A DNA stretch of 64,000 bases, taken from contig CAJXVS010000005.1 in NCBI GenBank assembly GCA_913061265.1, positions 1-64,000 of the forward strand, given 5' to 3'. This DNA is from an uncultured Halobacteriovorax sp. Lineage in GTDB: Bacteria > Bdellovibrionota > Bacteriovoracia > Bacteriovoracales > Bacteriovoracaceae. The notes below the pieces were generated by a model. The model was given only the letters and a program-made list of their open reading frames with translations. It ran no database searches and was not told the DNA's origin. Made by a program: the position numbers and the translations under genes. Shown in pieces: positions 60,132 to 64,000 of the stretch (positions are counted from its first letter, which is position 1; every line of letters starts with the position of its first letter).

Positions 60132-61286
60132 TTAGTCTAAGTTATCTGGTTCTTCTTCATCAGTTCCGCCAAAGATTGAAGTTTGGTTTTGAACTCTTCC
60201 GCTTGTTCCGAAAGTATAAGTTAAGTTAAGTCCAACTGAGAATCCATCTTGTCTGCTTACGTAGTCGCTATAACGAACTTCAGCTCCGAGAGATAGGTTT
60301 TGAGTAAGAGCCACTCTTGCACCTAATCCAATTTGGCTTACCTCTTTTTCAATCCAAGTATATTCAACGATGATGTCAGTTGTTTCATGAACTCTCATCA
60401 TTCCACCAGCAGTAATACCAAAAGATGAATTTGGGTATTCAGGGTTATTTGAGAAGTACATTCCCTCTACCCAACCAACTAATGCGCCATCAGAGGTTTC
60501 ACCGATAAGGCCAACTGAAGTTCTTCTTTCTTTACCCGTTGTTAAGTGGCTATTCCCTTGCTCAACATGACTTAGGCTTAATAGCCAGTTGTCTGTTAAT
60601 GCTTTAGATAAACGAATTGAAACACCGTCTATCTTTCCTATTTCTAGGTCACCTTCTTTTGATTCAAAGACTGAAACTTCAGCTTGATCAAAGAGTCCAA
60701 AAAGTCCTTCTGTTAACTCAACGGTTAGTCCAAAGACTTCATCGATTTCTTGAAGGTTTGATAATGGGTTGTTCTTAAAGATAGGCATGGCCTGAACATT
60801 TTGACCAAAAGCAATTGGCTGCTTACCAACGATAACTGCAACTGGTGCACCTTTGATTTCTCTAATTTCGATATAGGCTTCTTTAATGAATTCTCCAAGG
60901 CTGAAGTCATCATTAAGATCAATCTTATTTTCCTTGAAGATCTCTTCAAGCTTCGCAGTAATAACCGCTCTAATCTTATTTTTATAAACAACACTTAATG
61001 AAACATAAGACTCATCGAAGTTTGCTCCGTCAGTAGCTCCGCCATTAATAGCGTTTGCATTAATCTCTCCATCTACAGAGATTTGAAAATCACTCTCAAG
61101 GCCTTCGTCTAATTCATCATCAAGATCAGAAAAATCATCAATATCGGCATAGTCGTCTGTTTCTTCTTTATCCGAGACAACTTCTTGTTTTTCTTTTTCT
61201 TTCTTTTTATCCTGACCGGCATCTTGGGCAAACGCTGTTTGACCTAAAAGGGTTAGAATTGAAATAGCGATAAGTGATTTTTTCAC
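60132..61286 (-). CDS. Outer-membrane porin-like barrel protein
   Basis: 384 residues with signal peptide MKKSLIAISILTLLGQTAFA. A highly charged linker (KKKEKEKQEV, then an Asp-rich run to about residue 65) precedes a barrel: VSLSVVYKNKIRAVITAKLE, VIVGKQPIAFGQN (a segment seen in phosphate-porin/LbtU-like proteins), and alternating strands to FSVGLNLTYTF. The last 20 residues are acidic and extend beyond the barrel. The exact family is uncertain. It is monocistronic, with a terminator after it. Confidence 0.75.
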   Translation of the reverse strand: MKKSLIAISILTLLGQTAFAQDAGQDKKKEKEKQEVVSDKEETDDYADIDDFSDLDDELDEGLESDFQISVDGEINANAINGGATDGANFDESYVSLSVVYKNKIRAVITAKLEEIFKENKIDLNDDFSLGEFIKEAYIEIREIKGAPVAVIVGKQPIAFGQNVQAMPIFKNNPLSNLQEIDEVFGLTVELTEGLFGLFDQAEVSVFESKEGDLEIGKIDGVSIRLSKALTDNWLLSLSHVEQGNSHLTTGKERRTSVGLIGETSDGALVGWVEGMYFSNNPEYPNSSFGITAGGMMRVHETTDIIVEYTWIEKEVSQIGLGARVALTQNLSLGAEVRYSDYVSRQDGFSVGLNLTYTFGTSGRVQNQTSIFGGTDEEEPDNLD

Positions 61287-61494
61287 GCAAAGGCTCCTTG
61301 TCCATACAATAAAAGTAATTACCTAATATTAGCCCACTGCAGCACTCATCTCCATTGAACTGTAATGATTACACGGTGCGTCGTAAAGGCGACGAGAAGT
61401 GACTAAGTTATTGAATATAGGACTTTTTTGAAGCCTTGACTATGCTCTATAGAACTTGAAATGATAGTAAGGTACCTAATTAATTGGAGAGACT

Positions 61495-62076
61495 ATGAAG
61501 TTTTTGTTTGGCCTGGCCTTGGCCCTTTTAAGTTTAACGGCCCTAAGTGAAGAGCTTAGGATTGAGCATAACTACCTTATTAAAGCAGAAAGATACGAGC
61601 AGTTCCGTGCCATCCTCTATAAAGATGACGGATCAAAGCAAGATGTAACTGCTGAATCGCAATTTAGATCAAATAACGGAAGAGAGAGGCAAAATGGAGA
61701 ATTCTATTTCTCACTACCTCCTTTTGGAAGTCAGGATAGGTTTTCGGCCAGGATTGATGTGACTTATGCAAGTGACCGCGGGATTCAATCTACTGGTAAG
61801 TCATTAATGATTGATGCCAGCCCTGATTCTATTTATCTTTGGGGAATGAGTATTGCTAGAAGTGGAGGCTTTGTTTCTATGCGTGCAGAGGGGCTTTATA
61901 ATGGTAGAAGAGTTAACCTTACTCAAAAGGGTCATTGGTCTGCGATCTATGGAAGAGTAAACTCTTGGGGTCAGTACAATGCTCCTTACCTTAGAACTCA
62001 GCCATCTGTTTATGATTCAATAACTTTTAGGTTTGGTCTTAGAAGTGCCCGTCATAGTATTATGGTGAGAAAGTAA
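61495..62076 (+). CDS. Exported protein of unknown function
   Basis: 193 residues with signal peptide MKFLFGLALALLSLTALS and GGAGAG 7 bp upstream. The mature part is beta-rich and may be Ig-like (YEQFRAILYKDDGSKQDVT, FSARIDVTYASDRG, VSMRAEGLYNGRRVNLTQK), without Cys. No family recognised. It is convergent with the signalling cluster. Confidence 0.72.
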   Translation: MKFLFGLALALLSLTALSEELRIEHNYLIKAERYEQFRAILYKDDGSKQDVTAESQFRSNNGRERQNGEFYFSLPPFGSQDRFSARIDVTYASDRGIQSTGKSLMIDASPDSIYLWGMSIARSGGFVSMRAEGLYNGRRVNLTQKGHWSAIYGRVNSWGQYNAPYLRTQPSVYDSITFRFGLRSARHSIMVRK

Positions 62077-62081
62077 TTGTA

Positions 62082-62786
62082 TTAACTGTCGGAGTTGGCC
62101 ACAAGCCAGCTCCTGACTGCACCAAGTAAGTCGTGATTATCAGGATTAAATTCTAAAAACGCTCTATACATACTTCTTTCAGTTTCCATCCATGTATCAG
62201 TAACAAAAAGCCTTAAGACTTGATCTGGACTGCCAAGAATCTTTGATACCACATTTGATTTTATCTTTAAGAGGGTTCCTCTAGCTATAAGCGTAGGGCC
62301 TTCAATAGTTACTCCAAACTCATTGATTGAAACAATCTTGTGAGTAATTTTCATACTAGAGCGTCTCTTCGATTCTGTGACTTCAAAATAAGGAAGGGGC
62401 TGAAAAGGGTCTTTAACGTTTACGTACTGATTTATTTTATCGAGAAGGACTAAGTCATCAAGAGGCTTATGAATATAATCGTTAGCTCCAAGTTGAATTG
62501 CCCTGGCAATATCTTTTTTATCATGACGGAAGCTTAAGACAAAAAGAGGGGTCTTAGAGCCTTTAGTCTTTCGTATGGCCTCAATTAATTGAAAGCCTGC
62601 TCCGAAGGCCTCATCTAAGTTAAGATCTATTAAGCAAAGGGAAGGGTTTCTATGATGAAGCATTCTTAAGAAGTCTTTTGCATTAGTTGTAGTGATAACT
62701 TCAAAGCCGTGCTTTTTCAGAATGACAGAGATAAGTCTATTAAAGTCTTCATCATCATCAATGGTTAGGATTAGGTTCTTTTCCAT
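62082..62786 (-). CDS. Response regulator with PilZ-like C-terminal domain
   Basis: 234 residues. The receiver domain (1-120) is complete: acidic pair in TIDDDED, phosphoacceptor Asp54 in CLIDLNLDE, Ser in FVLSFRHD and Lys in YIHKPLDD. The C-terminal part (about 135-230: KRRSSMKITHKIVSINEFG, TIEGPTLIARGTLLKI) has a PilZ-like look, but the RxxxR...D/NxSxxG c-di-GMP motif is not clean, so binding is uncertain. It overlaps the 62786-63511 gene by 1 bp. Confidence 0.8.
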   Translation of the reverse strand: MEKNLILTIDDDEDFNRLISVILKKHGFEVITTTNAKDFLRMLHHRNPSLCLIDLNLDEAFGAGFQLIEAIRKTKGSKTPLFVLSFRHDKKDIARAIQLGANDYIHKPLDDLVLLDKINQYVNVKDPFQPLPYFEVTESKRRSSMKITHKIVSINEFGVTIEGPTLIARGTLLKIKSNVVSKILGSPDQVLRLFVTDTWMETERSMYRAFLEFNPDNHDLLGAVRSWLVANSDS

Positions 62787-63511
62787 TAGCTTTTTGTCAC
62801 CCTCATGGCCCTAATCTTTTGGGCGGTCTTTTCATCAATTCCTATTAGGCTAAAACGAGTGCTAAAAGACCCAGCTCCGGTTGTTCGGCTGTTCTCAATG
62901 GATCTGTAGCCAAGACCCTCGCCGCCCATCTTATTAATGAGGTCATTTTCAAACTCAATGACTGTTCCTTTAGGAAACTTTAAAGGTCCTTGCAAAATAC
63001 AAGAGAGCTCATTGATAGACCTTAAATTAATATCAGTCTCAACCTCAACATCAAAATTATTTTCAAAGGCAACTTGAAACTCATCTTTGTAGTCTCCTTC
63101 ATCGTTAAGAAAGAGAACTTCAGGACTTTGATAGTCCATGAATATTCTTCTTACTTTCTGGATGAGGATTTTTGAAACAATAGGCTTAAGCATATATTCA
63201 GAAGCACCAAGGGCCAATGATTGAAAGATAGTCTGTCTGTTGGCATCAGCGCTTATGACAAAGACTGGAATTTTTTTAAATTTGGGATGATCTTTTAGGT
63301 AGCGCTGAACATCGATTCCACTTTTCTCATCATTAAGTTTGATGTCTGTTATCACTAAGTGAGGGACAGACTCATCAAGTTTTTCAAGAGCCTCATCATA
63401 GTTCAATGCCTGAACAATGGTGACACCAATATTGGCCAAGATATTATTCATGAAAAATTGATACTGAGTATCATCATCAATAATTAAAATTTCTTTACCT
63501 TTAAGACTCAC
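62786..63511 (-). CDS. Response regulator with PilZ-like C-terminal domain
   Basis: 241 residues. Receiver domain (1-120) with IIDDDTQ, phosphoacceptor Asp56 in LVITDIKLND, FVISADANR and YMLKPIVS. The second half (about 135-240: EVETDINLRSINELSCILQ, LKFPKGTVIEFENDL) has the same layout as the neighbour's C-terminal part, suggesting duplication. It is coupled to the Hpt gene (4-bp overlap) and to the second regulator (1-bp overlap). Confidence 0.8.
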   Translation of the reverse strand: MSLKGKEILIIDDDTQYQFFMNNILANIGVTIVQALNYDEALEKLDESVPHLVITDIKLNDEKSGIDVQRYLKDHPKFKKIPVFVISADANRQTIFQSLALGASEYMLKPIVSKILIQKVRRIFMDYQSPEVLFLNDEGDYKDEFQVAFENNFDVEVETDINLRSINELSCILQGPLKFPKGTVIEFENDLINKMGGEGLGYRSIENSRTTGAGSFSTRFSLIGIDEKTAQKIRAMRVTKS

Positions 63512-63810
63512 TTGTAAACGACCTCTAGGTTACTAAGATAGCTCTTATAAAGTTCAAACTGCTCTTTCACTTCCTCTAGGTTTTCATTTTGGCAGCAAGC
63601 TTCCATTTTTGCTCCAATTAAACCTAAGTCTGTAAAGCCGTAGGAGCCGGCGTTGCCAGCTAATTTATGAGAGATAACCTCAATCCCTTGGAAGTTTTTC
63701 TCTAAGAGGAAGGCATCAATCTCTTTAAGATCCTTTTGCCTATTATCTAAAAACATGGGGACAATCTCTTCAATGTCTTTGTCGATTTGAACTATTACTT
63801 TTTCAGTCAT
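63508..63810 (-). CDS. Histidine phosphotransfer (Hpt) protein
   Basis: 100 residues, a single Hpt domain. The phosphorylated His is in VISHKLAGNAGSYGF (H-K-L-x-G-x-A-x-x-x-G), within a four-helix layout. It should pass phosphate between a sensor kinase elsewhere and the two receiver proteins encoded downstream in the same operon. It is divergent from another receiver gene at 63935. Confidence 0.88.
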   Translation of the reverse strand: MTEKVIVQIDKDIEEIVPMFLDNRQKDLKEIDAFLLEKNFQGIEVISHKLAGNAGSYGFTDLGLIGAKMEACCQNENLEEVKEQFELYKSYLSNLEVVYK

Positions 63811-63934
63811 ATTATTATCACACCTTTTATTCTATGATTTTATCAATCAATTGAATTTTATTGTAGGAAACTTTTCAAAAAAACCTTAAAATTTAACTAA
63901 CTGACGTAATTAATAAAACCGGAATACTCAAGTA

Positions 63935-64000
63935 ATGAAAAAAATCCTAGTTGTTGATGATGACCAAGATATCTTTAACCTCGTTCATGCCTCACTTTCA
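63935..64000 (+). CDS. Receiver-domain protein, 5' end only
   Basis: Only 22 codons are inside the window: KKILVVDDDQDIFNLVHASL, the beta1 strand and acidic pair of a CheY-like receiver. It could be a lone receiver or the start of a larger regulator or hybrid kinase. Divergent from the Hpt operon, with which it probably shares a function. Confidence 0.8.
   Translation, partial: MKKILVVDDDQDIFNLVHASLS

Noticed and set aside
1-64000. CRISPR arrays, tRNA or rRNA genes, intact prophage or defence islands
   Set aside because: No spaced direct-repeat array, cloverleaf, rRNA motif or phage structural cluster was recognised on either strand by eye; a tRNAscan or CRISPR search was not possible here.

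Overview
The window looks like chromosomal DNA of a low-GC, Gram-negative bacterium of the Bdellovibrionota type, probably the Bacteriovorax/Halobacteriovorax group. This is inferred from style and content, not from a marker gene. The signs are a very high density of exported proteins and lipoproteins, a TIGR02147-type regulator, large secreted metalloproteases, CpaF with a flagellar-type sigma-28 promoter, and a standard rimP-nusA-infB-rbfA-truB cluster. No tRNA, rRNA, CRISPR array or intact prophage was recognised.

Layout. 1-2141: 3' part of a surface-type protein with at least 34 pentapeptide repeats (x-N-x-G-x). 2142-5451: a scarred region in which two copies of a 131-177 bp direct repeat separate gene remnants (a possible USP-like tail, a doxX fragment, an IS3-type transposase tail, a hutD-like fragment) from an intact amidohydrolase/TIGR02450 pair. 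5452-7128: a formyltransferase/beta-propeller fusion. 7320-20536: mainly exported proteins, including a 2029-residue modular repeat lipoprotein ending in an FGE/SUMF1-like domain, two small proteins sharing a Cys-repeat, a DUF4920 protein and a NapH-type Fe-S membrane protein. 20617-22308: an exported UshA-type nucleotidase.

22305-31697 (minus) is a tightly coupled operon: thrS, ddl, a three-domain aminotransferase-GNAT-pseudoaminotransferase, a C45 acyltransferase/peptidase, a second class III aminotransferase, and both subunits of a 3-oxoacid CoA-transferase. It is the best candidate here for an undescribed metabolic pathway. 31910-34252: a TPR/winged-helix regulator, a small exported protein and a GNAT acetyltransferase. 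34377-41312: the rimP-nusA-infB-rbfA-truB translation cluster plus a membrane-anchored ferredoxin. A terminator hairpin lies between the only apparent rimP promoter and the rimP start, which suggests attenuation.

41368-47000 (minus): an outer-membrane barrel protein followed by a 1601-residue metzincin lipoprotein. 47193-52073: M14 carboxypeptidase, tyrS, RNase HI, an e(P4)-type phosphatase and two FKBP-type isomerases. 52343-54717: two exported proteins; the first seems to need a non-standard ATT start to keep its signal peptide. 54767-61286: a secreted HELGH metalloprotease, a NIF3/YqfO-like protein, an exported alpha-crystallin-domain protein, then a sigma-28 promoter driving a cupredoxin-like protein and CpaF, then exported and outer-membrane proteins. 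61495-64000: one more exported protein and a phosphorelay cluster (Hpt, two receiver/effector proteins, and the start of a divergent receiver gene).

Regulatory themes: two neighbouring minus-strand genes (DUF4920 and a Cys-repeat protein) each have their Shine-Dalgarno inside a perfect hairpin. Several clear intrinsic terminators and one textbook sigma-28 promoter are also visible.
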